A DNA stretch of 64,000 nucleotides, taken from Pseudomonas sp. dw_358. GTDB taxonomy: Bacteria > Pseudomonadota > Gammaproteobacteria > Pseudomonadales > Pseudomonadaceae. Of the stretch, positions 28,126 to 36,961 are shown in pieces. The number at the start of each line of letters is the position of its first letter. Positions within the stretch are counted from its first letter, which is position 1. The notes under the pieces are model-generated. The model did not search any database and was not told the DNA's origin. It saw nothing but the letters and a program-made list of their open reading frames with translations. The position numbers and the translations under genes are program-made. Where the stretch lies: positions 62,001-126,000 of the forward strand of contig NZ_JAAVUX010000002.1 of assembly GCF_018449655.1 (NCBI RefSeq), written 5' to 3'.

Positions 28126-30000
28126 TCAATACTTGTCGATCTTCGCCTTGGCTTCGAGCATCTTGCGGTAGGCCGCAAAGTCTTCCTGACCGGCACGGGA
28201 GGAGAGGGCCGCACGGTACTGGGCCTTCTCCTGATCCGAAGGCGCAGCGGCCTCGTTGACGCCGTTCAAGCGCAGTAACACAAAGCTGCCGTCGTTGAGC
28301 GTCACGCTGCTGTACTCCGGCTTGTCCTTGCCCTGGGGCTTGGGCATCCGGAACAGGGTCTGCAGCTCGAGCGGCTCGACGCCATCCTGATTACGCGTCA
28401 CGGCTTCGACGGTTTTCCAGGTCTGGCCGTTCTGGCTGGCCGCCAAAGTCACCTTGCCGTTACGCAAACCGGCGATGAGTGCCTCACCTTGGGTCTTCAC
28501 GGCTTCGCTGGCGTGCTGTTTGGCCAACTGAGCGCGGATGGCATCGGAAACCGCTGTCAGTGGCAACTGCTCAGGCATGTGATGCTCTTTGACACGCACC
28601 ACCACGGTGGTGTCCGGATCAAGTTCGATGGCGGAACTGTTGGAGCCATCCTGCAACACTTCCTGACTAAACGCGGCCTTGATCACGGCAGGATTGGCGA
28701 TGATGCCATCGTTGCCGCCCTGTTTGCCGAAGGCTGGCGAGGTCTGCACCTTCAGGCCCAGTTCCTGAGCCGGCTGGGCCAGGTCCGAGGCTTCATAGGC
28801 AGAATCTTCCAGTTTCTTGGCGGCATCGACGTAGCGCTGCTCGACCTGCTCGTCCTTGAGATCGTGGGTCAGCTTGTCCTTCAGGCTGGCGAAGCTCGGT
28901 GCCTGGGGGGTCTGAACGCCCAGCAACTTGATCAGGTGCCAGCCGAACTGGCTGCGAACCGGTGCGGAGACCTGATCCTTGTTCAATGCATAGAGCGTTT
29001 TCTCGAACGCAGGATCGTAGACACCCGGACCGGCGTAACCCAGGTCACCGCCGTTATTGGCGGAACCCGGGTCCTGGGAAACCTCTTTGGCAACCTTGGC
29101 GAAATCTTCGCCCTTGGCCAGGCGCTGCTGAATTTCTTCGATCTTCGCCTTGGCCTGCGCGTCGTTGGTCTTGGCGTTGACCTCGATCAGGATGTGCGCC
29201 GCACGGCGCTGCTCGACCAGGTTGGAGGTCTCTTTCTTGTAAGCCGCTTGCAGGTCGGCGTCACTGACCGTGACCTGATCGAAGAAAGAGGACTTCTTCA
29301 GCTCGACGTAGTCCAGCACCACTTGTTCGGGGCTCATGAACTCTTTGGCGTGCTGGTCGTACTGCGCCTTGATCTCGTCATCCGTGACCTTGACGCTGGC
29401 CGGGTCGGCCTTGAAGGTCAACGCTGCGAAATCACGAGTCTGCTTTTCCAGGCGAGCAAAGGCCAGCACTTCATCATCAGTGACGAAACTGCTGGCAGCC
29501 AGGCCGGCGCGCAACTGACCGATGAGCATTTCATCAGCCATCATCTGACGGAACTGCAAGCGGCCGTAGCCCAGCTGACGCAGGACCTGATCATAGCGCT
29601 CGGCGTTGAACTTGCCGTCCACCTGGAATTCAGGGGTCTGCAGCAGCAGCTGATCGATAGCGGCTTCGGAGAAAGCGAACTTGGAGTCACGGGCCCCTTG
29701 CAGGAGCAGCTTGCGATCGATCAGGCCTTTGAGGGCCGACTCACGCAGCATTTTTTCATCCAGCAATCCGGGATCGAAATCCTTGCCCAGCTGTTGCGCC
29801 AACTGGCGGCGCTGCATTTCTACGGCCTGGCCCAATTCGGTCTGAGTGACTTCGTCCCCGTTGACCTTGGCGGCGTCCTGGCTGTGGCTGGTCGCGCGGA
29901 AAATCGCGTCGAAACCAGTCAGTGCCATCAGCAGCACGATGATGCCGATGATGGTTTTGGCAATCCAGCCCTGTGAATTGTCCCTGATATTCTGAAGCAT
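28126..30000 (-). CDS. ppiD: Periplasmic peptidyl-prolyl isomerase/chaperone PpiD
   Basis: A 624-aa membrane-anchored chaperone. A single helix (about residues 14-32) is followed by a SurA-like N-terminal domain and one parvulin domain (about residues 265-360: RAAHILIEVN, NNGGDLGYAG, SQFGWHLIKLL). It helps outer-membrane proteins leave the Sec translocon. The ATG at 30000 (MLQNIRDNSQGW) is the family start; the upstream in-frame extension overlaps the hupB terminator. Confidence 0.95.
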   Translation of the reverse strand: MLQNIRDNSQGWIAKTIIGIIVLLMALTGFDAIFRATSHSQDAAKVNGDEVTQTELGQAVEMQRRQLAQQLGKDFDPGLLDEKMLRESALKGLIDRKLLLQGARDSKFAFSEAAIDQLLLQTPEFQVDGKFNAERYDQVLRQLGYGRLQFRQMMADEMLIGQLRAGLAASSFVTDDEVLAFARLEKQTRDFAALTFKADPASVKVTDDEIKAQYDQHAKEFMSPEQVVLDYVELKKSSFFDQVTVSDADLQAAYKKETSNLVEQRRAAHILIEVNAKTNDAQAKAKIEEIQQRLAKGEDFAKVAKEVSQDPGSANNGGDLGYAGPGVYDPAFEKTLYALNKDQVSAPVRSQFGWHLIKLLGVQTPQAPSFASLKDKLTHDLKDEQVEQRYVDAAKKLEDSAYEASDLAQPAQELGLKVQTSPAFGKQGGNDGIIANPAVIKAAFSQEVLQDGSNSSAIELDPDTTVVVRVKEHHMPEQLPLTAVSDAIRAQLAKQHASEAVKTQGEALIAGLRNGKVTLAASQNGQTWKTVEAVTRNQDGVEPLELQTLFRMPKPQGKDKPEYSSVTLNDGSFVLLRLNGVNEAAAPSDQEKAQYRAALSSRAGQEDFAAYRKMLEAKAKIDKY

Positions 30001-30057
30001 GCGTCCCCCGAAAACGGCCGAACTGATAAAGCGACCGCGGAGAGTGGGTGGAATCCG

Positions 30058-30090
30058 GATAGAAGAAAGGCGCATCCGGGGATGCGCCTT
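30058..30090 (-). terminator. Intrinsic terminator after hupB
   Basis: A perfect 11-bp stem (AAGGCGCATCC at 30067-30077 with its complement at 30080-30090) around a 2-nt loop, followed on the minus strand by TTTCTTCT. Confidence 0.8.
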
Positions 30091-30111
30091 CTCGTAACTG
30101 GCGGAGCGGAT

Positions 30112-30132
30112 GGGGCCTGGTCTCCAGGCCCC
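30112..30132. repeat. Perfect hairpin between hupB and ppiD
   Basis: GGGGCCTGG and CCAGGCCCC form a 9-bp perfect stem with a 3-nt loop. It lies just upstream of the hupB terminator hairpin in the hupB transcript and may protect its 3' end. Confidence 0.6.
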
Positions 30133-30237
30133 GGCACGAATCGATAGTGTAACCGACCGGACAACCGCTGCGCTGCCGATTCAGACAAGTCCGAACCGGA
30201 TCGGCAAGGTGCGAACGAACCTAAGTGTCGAACGAAC

Positions 30238-30510
30238 TTAGTTGACAGCTTCTTTCAGGGCTTTACCAGCTTTGAAACCAGGCTTCTTGGCAGCTGCGAT
30301 TTCCAGCGTCTTGCCCGTCTGCGGGTTGCGGCCCGTGCGAGCAGGACGGTCGGTCACGGAGAAGGTGCCGAAGCCGACCAGAACCACGGAATCACCGCCT
30401 TTCAGAGCGCCAGTGACGGATTCGATCACGGCGTCCAGCGCGCGGCCAGCTACAGCTTTCGGGATATCAGCAGATGCGGCGATAGCATCGATCAGTTCCG
30501 ACTTGTTCAC
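30238..30510 (-). CDS. hupB: DNA-binding protein HU-beta
   Basis: A 90-aa nucleoid protein. The sequence shows [36 protein letters not shown] (the DNA-gripping arm) and a Lys-rich C-terminus. The start is GTG at 30510, with AAGGGG eight bases upstream. It is expressed from its own strong promoter downstream of lon. Confidence 0.97.
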   Translation of the reverse strand: MNKSELIDAIAASADIPKAVAGRALDAVIESVTGALKGGDSVVLVGFGTFSVTDRPARTGRNPQTGKTLEIAAAKKPGFKAGKALKEAVN

Positions 30511-30604
30511 TCTAAGTCCCCTTATCTCTATTGAGTTATTTCTAAGTATGTAATGCGTAATCTGCAACGAGCGCCGGGCGGCTGCGGACACTTAAAGTAC
30601 CGCT

Positions 30605-30633
30605 TTATAACAAGGGCTTGAAAAAGCTGTCAA
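30605..30633 (-). promoter_or_regulatory. Sigma-70 promoter of hupB
   Basis: On the minus strand, TTGACA (30628-30633) and TTATAA (30605-30610) are separated by exactly 17 bp. Consensus -35 and near-consensus -10 fit a highly expressed HU gene. Confidence 0.85.
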
Positions 30634-30657
30634 GAAAGCCCCCCGGCCAAATACGTG

Positions 30658-33054
30658 TCAATGCGTGCTGATTCTTTCCTTGGCATCAGAATCGCGCTTT
30701 TCGTCCTTGGCCACTATCTCCGGGGCCACATCCGGCAAGGGCTCCGGCGCGTATTGCAGCGCAATTTGCAGGACTTCGTCAATCCATTTAACGGGCTTGA
30801 TCTGCAGGTCGGCCTTGATGTTATCCGGAATTTCCTTGAGGTCACGCACGTTCTCCTCAGGAATGATCACGGTCTTGATGCCACCGCGGTGTGCGGCGAG
30901 GAGTTTTTCCTTCAGGCCGCCGATCGCCAGCACTTGCCCACGCAAGGTGATTTCGCCCGTCATTGCCACATCGGCACGCACAGGAATCTGTGTCAGAGCC
31001 GACACCAGTGCCGTACACATGCCTACGCCTGCACTGGGGCCGTCTTTGGGCGTCGCCCCTTCCGGCATGTGGATGTGTGTGTCGCGCTTCTCGTGGAAGT
31101 CCACAGGAATGCCCAGGCTCGCCGCCCGGCTGCGCACCACGGTCAACGCCGCCGTGATCGACTCCACCATCACATCGCCCAGCGAACCGGTCTTGATCAA
31201 CTGGCCCTTGCCCGGCACCACGGCCGCTTCGATGGTCAGCAACTCGCCGCCCACCTGAGTCCAGGCCAGGCCAGTCACCTGACCGATCTGATCCTGTTGT
31301 TCGGCCAGCCCGTAGCGGAACTTGCGCACGCCCAGGTAGTGCTCCAGCGACTCGGAGTCGACTTTGACGGCAAAGCTCTTCTCGCGGGAATGCTCCTTGA
31401 CCACCTTGCGGCAGACCTTGGCGATCTGCCGTTCCAGGCCCCGTACACCCGCTTCGCGGGTGTAGAACCGGATAATGTCGCGAATGGCTTCGACGGCGAT
31501 CTCGACTTCGCCTTTCTTCAGGCCATTGGCCTGGATCTGCTTGGGCGACAGGTATTTGGTGGCGATGTTGATCTTCTCGTCTTCGGTGTAACCGGGCAGA
31601 CGAATGACTTCCATCCGATCCAGCAGGGCTGGGGGGATGTTCATCGAATTGGACGTGCAGAGGAACATCACGTCCGAGAGGTCGTAATCGACTTCCAGGT
31701 AGTGATCGTTGAAATTGTGGTTCTGTTCCGGGTCGAGCACCTCAAGCAGCGCCGATGCCGGATCACCGCGCATGTCGCTGCCCATCTTGTCGATCTCGTC
31801 CAGCAGGAACAGCGGGTTGCGCACCCCGACCTTGGTCATCTTCTGAATCAGACGACCCGGCATCGAACCTATGTAGGTGCGCCGGTGGCCCCGGATCTCG
31901 GCTTCGTCACGTACGCCACCCAGTGCCATGCGCACGAACTTGCGGTTGGTGGCATTGGCGATGGACTCGGCCAGGGAGGTCTTGCCTACACCGGGTGGAC
32001 CGACCAGGCACAGGACCGGGCCACGGATCTTTTTCACACGTTTCTGCACGGCGAGGTATTCAAGGATGCGCTCCTTGACCTCTTCCAGACCGTAATGGTC
32101 GGCATCCAGGATGGCTTCGGCGCGAGCCAGGTCCAGACGAACCTTGCTCTGGGCCTTCCACGGTACCTGGACCAGCCAGTCGATGTAGGTGCGAACCACG
32201 GTGGCTTCCGCCGACATCGGCGACATTTGTTTGAGCTTGTTGAGCTCAGCCGTGGCCTTGGCCAAAGCATCCTTCGGCAGACCGGCGGCGTCGATGCGCT
32301 TCTTCAGCTCTTCGACTTCGTTATGACCTTCATCACTGTCACCCAGCTCTTTCTGAATGGCCTTCATCTGCTCATTCAGGTAGTACTCACGCTGGCTTCG
32401 CTCCATTTGCTTCTTGACCCGACCGCGTATGCGCTTCTCGACCTGCAGCAGGTCGATCTCGGCATCCAGCAGGGAGAGCACGTGCTCGACCCGGGCGGAC
32501 AAGTCGATGATTTCAAGGATCTCCTGCTTCTGCTCGATCTTCAAGGCCATGTGCGCCGCCATGGTATCCACCAGGCGGCCAGGCTCGTCAATGCTGTTCA
32601 GCGAAGACAGGACTTCAGCCGGGACCTTCTTGCCCAGCTGGACATACTGTTCGAACTGCGCCAGCAAGCTACGCACGAACACTTCGGATTCACGGTTGGG
32701 CGCTTCGACTTCGTCGATCAGCGCGACTTCTGCACGCACGTGCCCGTCGACCTCGATGAAGCGCTCGACACTACCGCGCTGCTCGCCTTCGACCAGCACC
32801 TTGACGGTGCCGTCAGGGAGCTTGAGCAGTTGCAATACGGTCGCAATGGTGCCGACCCGATAGAGGCCATCTTCACCAGGGTCATCATCGGCGGGGTTCT
32901 TCTGGGCCAGCAAAAGGATTTGCTTCTCGCCCGTCATCGCGGCCTCGAGGGCTTCGATCGATTTTTCGCGCCCCACAAACAGCGGGATCACCATGTGCGG
33001 ATAAACCACCACATCACGCAATGGCAGGAGAGGCAATTCGATGGTTGTCTTCAT
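30658..33054 (-). CDS. lon: ATP-dependent Lon protease
   Basis: A 798-aa LonA. The N-terminal substrate domain begins [19 protein letters not shown]. The AAA+ domain has Walker A GPPGVGKT and Walker [11 protein letters not shown]. The C-terminal serine protease has the catalytic Ser in [10 protein letters not shown] and Lys in [14 protein letters not shown]. It degrades misfolded and regulatory proteins. Position between clpX and hupB is the conserved gammaproteobacterial order. Confidence 0.98.
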   Translation of the reverse strand: MKTTIELPLLPLRDVVVYPHMVIPLFVGREKSIEALEAAMTGEKQILLLAQKNPADDDPGEDGLYRVGTIATVLQLLKLPDGTVKVLVEGEQRGSVERFIEVDGHVRAEVALIDEVEAPNRESEVFVRSLLAQFEQYVQLGKKVPAEVLSSLNSIDEPGRLVDTMAAHMALKIEQKQEILEIIDLSARVEHVLSLLDAEIDLLQVEKRIRGRVKKQMERSQREYYLNEQMKAIQKELGDSDEGHNEVEELKKRIDAAGLPKDALAKATAELNKLKQMSPMSAEATVVRTYIDWLVQVPWKAQSKVRLDLARAEAILDADHYGLEEVKERILEYLAVQKRVKKIRGPVLCLVGPPGVGKTSLAESIANATNRKFVRMALGGVRDEAEIRGHRRTYIGSMPGRLIQKMTKVGVRNPLFLLDEIDKMGSDMRGDPASALLEVLDPEQNHNFNDHYLEVDYDLSDVMFLCTSNSMNIPPALLDRMEVIRLPGYTEDEKINIATKYLSPKQIQANGLKKGEVEIAVEAIRDIIRFYTREAGVRGLERQIAKVCRKVVKEHSREKSFAVKVDSESLEHYLGVRKFRYGLAEQQDQIGQVTGLAWTQVGGELLTIEAAVVPGKGQLIKTGSLGDVMVESITAALTVVRSRAASLGIPVDFHEKRDTHIHMPEGATPKDGPSAGVGMCTALVSALTQIPVRADVAMTGEITLRGQVLAIGGLKEKLLAAHRGGIKTVIIPEENVRDLKEIPDNIKADLQIKPVKWIDEVLQIALQYAPEPLPDVAPEIVAKDEKRDSDAKERISTH

Positions 33055-33111
33055 GATTTCGCCTCTACGACGGCTCTGGGCCGTGAACAGATGGAATGGA
33101 ACCTGAATTCA

Positions 33112-33140
33112 ATGTGGGGGCACATTGCAAAAAAAACAAG
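33112..33140 (-). promoter_or_regulatory. Candidate sigma-32 heat-shock promoter of lon
   Basis: On the minus strand, CTTGTTT (33134-33140) and CCCCCACAT (33112-33120) are separated by 13 bp, resembling the sigma-32 consensus CTTGAAA-N13-CCCCATNT. It is about 60 bp before the lon start. Confidence 0.5.
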
Positions 33141-33174
33141 TACATAACCCACACTCGGCAACAACCAGAAACGC

Positions 33175-33198
33175 AAAAAGGGCCCTGAGGCCCTTTTT
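33175..33198 (-). terminator. Intrinsic terminator after clpX
   Basis: AAAAAGGGCC (33175-33184) and GGCCCTTTTT (33189-33198) form a perfect 10-bp stem with a 4-nt loop. The structure is symmetric and works on either strand; it separates clpX from lon. Confidence 0.88.
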
Positions 33199-33232
33199 GA
33201 GAAACAAGCCGCCCTTGAAAGGCCAGCTTCTG

Positions 33233-34516
33233 TTACGCGTCCGGTGCAGCCTTGGCTGGCGGCTCGCTGTTTTCATAGATCAGCAGCGGCTTGGACGTTC
33301 CCTCGATGACACTTTCGTCGATGACCACTTTGCTGACGTCGGTCTGCGAAGGGATTTCGTACATGGTGTCGAGCAACACACCTTCGAGAATCGAGCGAAG
33401 ACCACGAGCACCGGTCTTGCGCTCCAGAGCGCGGCGAGCCACGGACTTCAGCGCGTCGGCGCGGAATTCGAGGTCGACACCTTCCATCTCGAACAGTTTG
33501 GCGTACTGCTTGGTCAGAGCGTTTTTCGGCTCGGTCAGAATCTGCATCAATGCAGCTTCGTCCAGTTCGTCCAGCGTGGCCAATACGGGCAGACGGCCGA
33601 CGAATTCCGGGATCAGACCGAACTTGACCAGATCGTCAGGCTCGACTTCACGCAGGGATTCCCCGACTTTCTTGCCTTCCTGCTTGCTGCGAACTTCGGC
33701 GTTGAAACCGATGCCGCCCTGGGTGGAACGGTTCTGGATGACTTTCTCAAGCCCCGAAAACGCACCCCCGCAGATGAACAGGATGTTGCGAGTGTCAACC
33801 TGCAGAAACTCTTGCTGCGGGTGCTTGCGACCGCCTTGGGGCGGAACGGAAGCCACGGTGCCTTCGATCAGTTTCAGCAGGGCCTGCTGCACACCCTCAC
33901 CCGATACGTCACGGGTGATGGAAGGATTGTCCGACTTGCGCGAAATCTTGTCGATTTCGTCGATGTAGACAATGCCCATCTGGGCCTTCTCGACGTCGTA
34001 ATCACACTTCTGCAACAGCTTTTGAATAATGTTCTCGACGTCTTCACCCACATAACCGGCTTCGGTCAATGTGGTCGCATCGGCGATGGTGAAAGGAACG
34101 TTGAGCAGACGCGCCAACGTTTCGGCGAGCAGGGTCTTGCCCGAGCCGGTAGGCCCGATGAGCAGGATGTTGCTTTTGCCCAGCTCCACATCGTCGTTTT
34201 TCTTGTCGCGCTGGTTCAGCCGTTTGTAGTGGTTGTACACCGCTACGGCAAGCACCTTCTTCGCCCGCTCCTGACCAATCACGTATTGGTCCAGGATGCC
34301 GCTGATTTCCTTGGGCGAAGGCAATTTATGGGCACTGCTCTCGGCCTGGGCTTCCTGCACCTCCTCACGGATGATGTCGTTGCACAGGTCGACGCATTCG
34401 TCGCAGATAAAGACCGAGGGGCCGGCAATCAATTTGCGTACTTCATGCTGGCTTTTGCCACAGAAGGAGCAATAGAGCAGTTTGCCGTTGTCCTCGCCGT
34501 TGCGGGTGTCAGTCAT
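33233..34516 (-). CDS. clpX: ClpX, ATP-dependent unfoldase subunit of ClpXP
   Basis: A 427-aa AAA+ unfoldase. The N-terminal zinc-binding domain has CSFCGK and CDECVDLC; Walker A is GPTGSGKT, Walker [11 protein letters not shown], and the substrate/ClpP loops follow (GYVGEDVEN pore loop; [11 protein letters not shown]). It feeds unfolded substrates to ClpP, encoded 108 bp upstream. The start at 34516 is [12 protein letters not shown]. Confidence 0.98.
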   Translation of the reverse strand: MTDTRNGEDNGKLLYCSFCGKSQHEVRKLIAGPSVFICDECVDLCNDIIREEVQEAQAESSAHKLPSPKEISGILDQYVIGQERAKKVLAVAVYNHYKRLNQRDKKNDDVELGKSNILLIGPTGSGKTLLAETLARLLNVPFTIADATTLTEAGYVGEDVENIIQKLLQKCDYDVEKAQMGIVYIDEIDKISRKSDNPSITRDVSGEGVQQALLKLIEGTVASVPPQGGRKHPQQEFLQVDTRNILFICGGAFSGLEKVIQNRSTQGGIGFNAEVRSKQEGKKVGESLREVEPDDLVKFGLIPEFVGRLPVLATLDELDEAALMQILTEPKNALTKQYAKLFEMEGVDLEFRADALKSVARRALERKTGARGLRSILEGVLLDTMYEIPSQTDVSKVVIDESVIEGTSKPLLIYENSEPPAKAAPDA

Positions 34517-34624
34517 TCGATCGATCCAAATCCGATAGGCTTGAAACACAAGATGAAGGCTATTGCGGGCTTTTTCAAGTCCGCCGGCAACCAGATACTC
34601 TGGCTACCGACCTTATCTACCTGT

Positions 34625-35266
34625 TCAGGCTGGCATTTGCCGCTTGTCGAGTACCGAATCGACGAGGCCATATTCGGCAGCGCGAGCAGCACTCATGAAA
34701 TTGTCACGGTTGGTGTCGCGCTCGATGGTCTCGAGATCCTGGCCGGTATGGTGGGCCAGCAGTTCGTTCAGGCGCGAACGAATCAGCAGGATTTCCTTGG
34801 CATGGATTTCGATGTCCGAAGCCTGCCCCTGGAAACCGCCCAGTGGCTGGTGGATCATCATGCGCGAGTTCGGCAGGCAGTAACGCTTGCCCTTGGCTCC
34901 CCCTGCAAGCAGGAAGGCGCCCATGCTGCAGGCCTGGCCGATGCAGATGGTCGAGACGTCCGGCTTGATGAACTGCATGGTGTCGTAGATCGACATCCCT
35001 GCGGTCACCGAACCGCCCGGCGAGTTGATGTAAAGATGGATGTCCTTGTCCGGATTTTCCGCTTCAAGGAACAGCAACTGCGCGGCGATCAGGTTGGCCA
35101 TGTAGTCTTCAACGGGGCCGATCAGGAAAATGACGCGTTCCTTGAGCAGTCGCGAGTAGATGTCATAGGCGCGTTCGCCACGGGCCGATTGCTCGATAAC
35201 CATCGGGACCAGGCCGCCTGCGGCCTGGATGTCAGAGCTCTGCTGAATATAAGAATTGCCGGACAT
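34625..35266 (-). CDS. clpP: ClpP, proteolytic subunit of Clp protease
   Basis: A 213-aa serine protease. The catalytic Ser is in GQACSMGAF, the His in [10 protein letters not shown] and the Asp in [11 protein letters not shown]. It forms the double-heptamer chamber used by ClpX and ClpA. The start at 35266 (MSGNSYIQQ) is preferred over the ATG three codons upstream. Confidence 0.98.
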   Translation of the reverse strand: MSGNSYIQQSSDIQAAGGLVPMVIEQSARGERAYDIYSRLLKERVIFLIGPVEDYMANLIAAQLLFLEAENPDKDIHLYINSPGGSVTAGMSIYDTMQFIKPDVSTICIGQACSMGAFLLAGGAKGKRYCLPNSRMMIHQPLGGFQGQASDIEIHAKEILLIRSRLNELLAHHTGQDLETIERDTNRDNFMSAARAAEYGLVDSVLDKRQMPA

Positions 35267-35304
35267 GTCCTGCACTCACTCCCAAAAGTCATTTCTTGAA
35301 TACA

Positions 35305-35332
35305 CATAAGCCAGCGCGAAGGCTGGCTTATG
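35305..35332. repeat. Perfect 11-bp hairpin between tig and clpP
   Basis: CATAAGCCAGC and GCTGGCTTATG surround a 6-nt loop. On the minus strand no U-run follows, so it is not a standard intrinsic terminator. It may be an attenuator or an mRNA processing/stability element between the trigger-factor and clpP coding regions. Confidence 0.7.
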
Positions 35333-35356
35333 GGTGTTTTCCAACGCTTAACGCTA

Positions 35357-36667
35357 TTACTCGGCTGGTGCAGCTTCAGCCGGCTTTACCGCTTCTTCGT
35401 AGGAGACCGTCTTGTCGGTCACGCTCGCTTTCTGAAGAACAGTATCCACAACTTGTTCTTCCAGCACAACCGAGCGTACTTCGTTCAGCTGCTCGTCGTT
35501 CTTGTAGTACCACGAGACGACCTGCTCAGGCTCCTGGTAGGCCGAAGCCATTTCCTGGATCATGCTGCGAACACGGGCTTCGTCAGGCTTGATGTCGTGT
35601 TGTTTGACCACTTCGGCCACGATCAGACCCAGCAGCACACGGCGCTTGGCCTGCTCCGAGAACAGCTCGGCCGGCAGTTGGTCAGGCTTGATGTTGCCAC
35701 CGAACTGCTGGACAGCCTGCACGCGCAGACGATCGACTTCGTTGTCCAGCAGCGCTTTTGGCACGTCCACCGGGTTGCTGGCGACCAGACCGTCCATGAC
35801 CTGGTTCTTGACCTTGGTCTTGATGGCCTGACGCAGTTCGCGGTCCATGTTCTTGCGCACCTCGGTGCGGAAGCCTTCCAGACCGCTTTCCTTGATACCG
35901 AACTGAGTGAAGAACGCTTCGTTCAGCTCAGGCAGTACAGGGGCGGCAACGGCGGTCACGGTGACGGTGAACTCGGCGGCTTTCTTGGCCAGATCCAGGT
36001 TCTGATAGTCTTCCGGGAAGGTCAGTTGCAGTACACGCTCTTCACCGGCCTTGGCGCCGACCAGGCCGTCTTCGAAGCCAGGAATCATGCGGCCCGAACC
36101 CAGCACCAGCTGAGTACCGGTGGCAGAACCGCCGGCAAAGGTTTCGCCGTCGATCTTGCCGACGAAGTCGATGGTGACCTGATCTTCGTTTTGAGCGGCA
36201 CGCTCGGCCGACTCGTAACGGACGTTCTGCTTGCGCAGGATGTCGAGCATGTTGTCCAGATCGCTGTCGGCCACTTCGGCGCTCAGGCGTTCTACCGAAA
36301 TGGACTCGAAACCGGCCACTTCGAATTCAGGAAATACTTCGAACGTCGCGATGTATTCCAGGTCCTTGCCTTTCTCGACTACTTTAGGCTCGACGGCAGG
36401 TGCGCCGGCCGGGTTCAGCTTTTGCTCGACAACCGCTTCATAGAAGGATGCCTGGATGACGTTGCCCAGTGCTTCCTGACGCGCGTCGGCTTCGTAGCGC
36501 TGACGAATCACGCTCATTGGCACCTTGCCAGGACGGAAGCCCGGGATTTTCGCGTTACGGGCGGTCTGTTGCAGACGCTTGTTGACTTCGGCCTCAATGC
36601 GCTCGGCAGGCACGCCAATGGTCATGCGGCGCTCGAGAGCGGAAGTGTTTTCAACAGAAACTTGCAT
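35357..36667 (-). CDS. tig: Trigger factor
   Basis: A 436-aa ribosome-associated chaperone. The ribosome-binding signature GFRPGKVP is in the N-terminal domain. The FKBP-like PPIase domain runs roughly from residues 160 to 245 ([32 protein letters not shown]), followed by the helical C-terminal domain. The start at 36667 ([13 protein letters not shown]) is the conserved one, with GAGGAAAATCC upstream. Confidence 0.98.
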   Translation of the reverse strand: MQVSVENTSALERRMTIGVPAERIEAEVNKRLQQTARNAKIPGFRPGKVPMSVIRQRYEADARQEALGNVIQASFYEAVVEQKLNPAGAPAVEPKVVEKGKDLEYIATFEVFPEFEVAGFESISVERLSAEVADSDLDNMLDILRKQNVRYESAERAAQNEDQVTIDFVGKIDGETFAGGSATGTQLVLGSGRMIPGFEDGLVGAKAGEERVLQLTFPEDYQNLDLAKKAAEFTVTVTAVAAPVLPELNEAFFTQFGIKESGLEGFRTEVRKNMDRELRQAIKTKVKNQVMDGLVASNPVDVPKALLDNEVDRLRVQAVQQFGGNIKPDQLPAELFSEQAKRRVLLGLIVAEVVKQHDIKPDEARVRSMIQEMASAYQEPEQVVSWYYKNDEQLNEVRSVVLEEQVVDTVLQKASVTDKTVSYEEAVKPAEAAPAE

Positions 36668-36727
36668 GGATTTTCCTCGTTGCACAGACGTTAGCCGGCC
36701 ATTTCCGACCCCAGATCAAGGGCGAGC

Positions 36728-36756
36728 ATTCTAGTGGGTCGAACACAAGAAGTCAC
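36728..36756 (-). promoter_or_regulatory. Candidate sigma-70 promoter of tig
   Basis: On the minus strand, GTGACT (36751-36756) and TAGAAT (36728-36733) are spaced by 17 bp, leaving a leader of about 50 nt before tig. Confidence 0.5.
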
Positions 36757-36780
36757 CCTATGGAAAATAGTCGCGACAAC

Positions 36781-36808
36781 GGCCCCTTTCAGGCACCTGA
36801 AACGGGCC
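36781..36808. repeat. Inverted repeat in the tig/phytochrome intergenic region
   Basis: Arms of 13 bp (GGCCCCTTTCAGG and CCTGAAACGGGCC) match at 12 positions with a 2-nt loop. It lies in the 294-bp gap between the divergent tig and phytochrome genes; a regulator-binding site is possible. No T-run follows. Confidence 0.55.
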
Positions 36809-36961
36809 GTCCGATGTAGCAGAATCGATAAACTTTTGAGCCTTGTTGCCAATCACTGGTAAGGTTAGGCCTGTAACGGGTGTCACAGACCGCCTGGGCC
36901 TCACGTGCATTCCTGGAGTTCCAGCACCCATGCCTTACCGACTCCAAGCCTCAGGACCACC

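Noticed and set aside
30655..33147. An 830-codon open frame antisense to lon
   Set aside because: It mirrors lon almost exactly; high-GC codon use leaves the antisense frame open. It has no protein-family features or ribosome-binding site.
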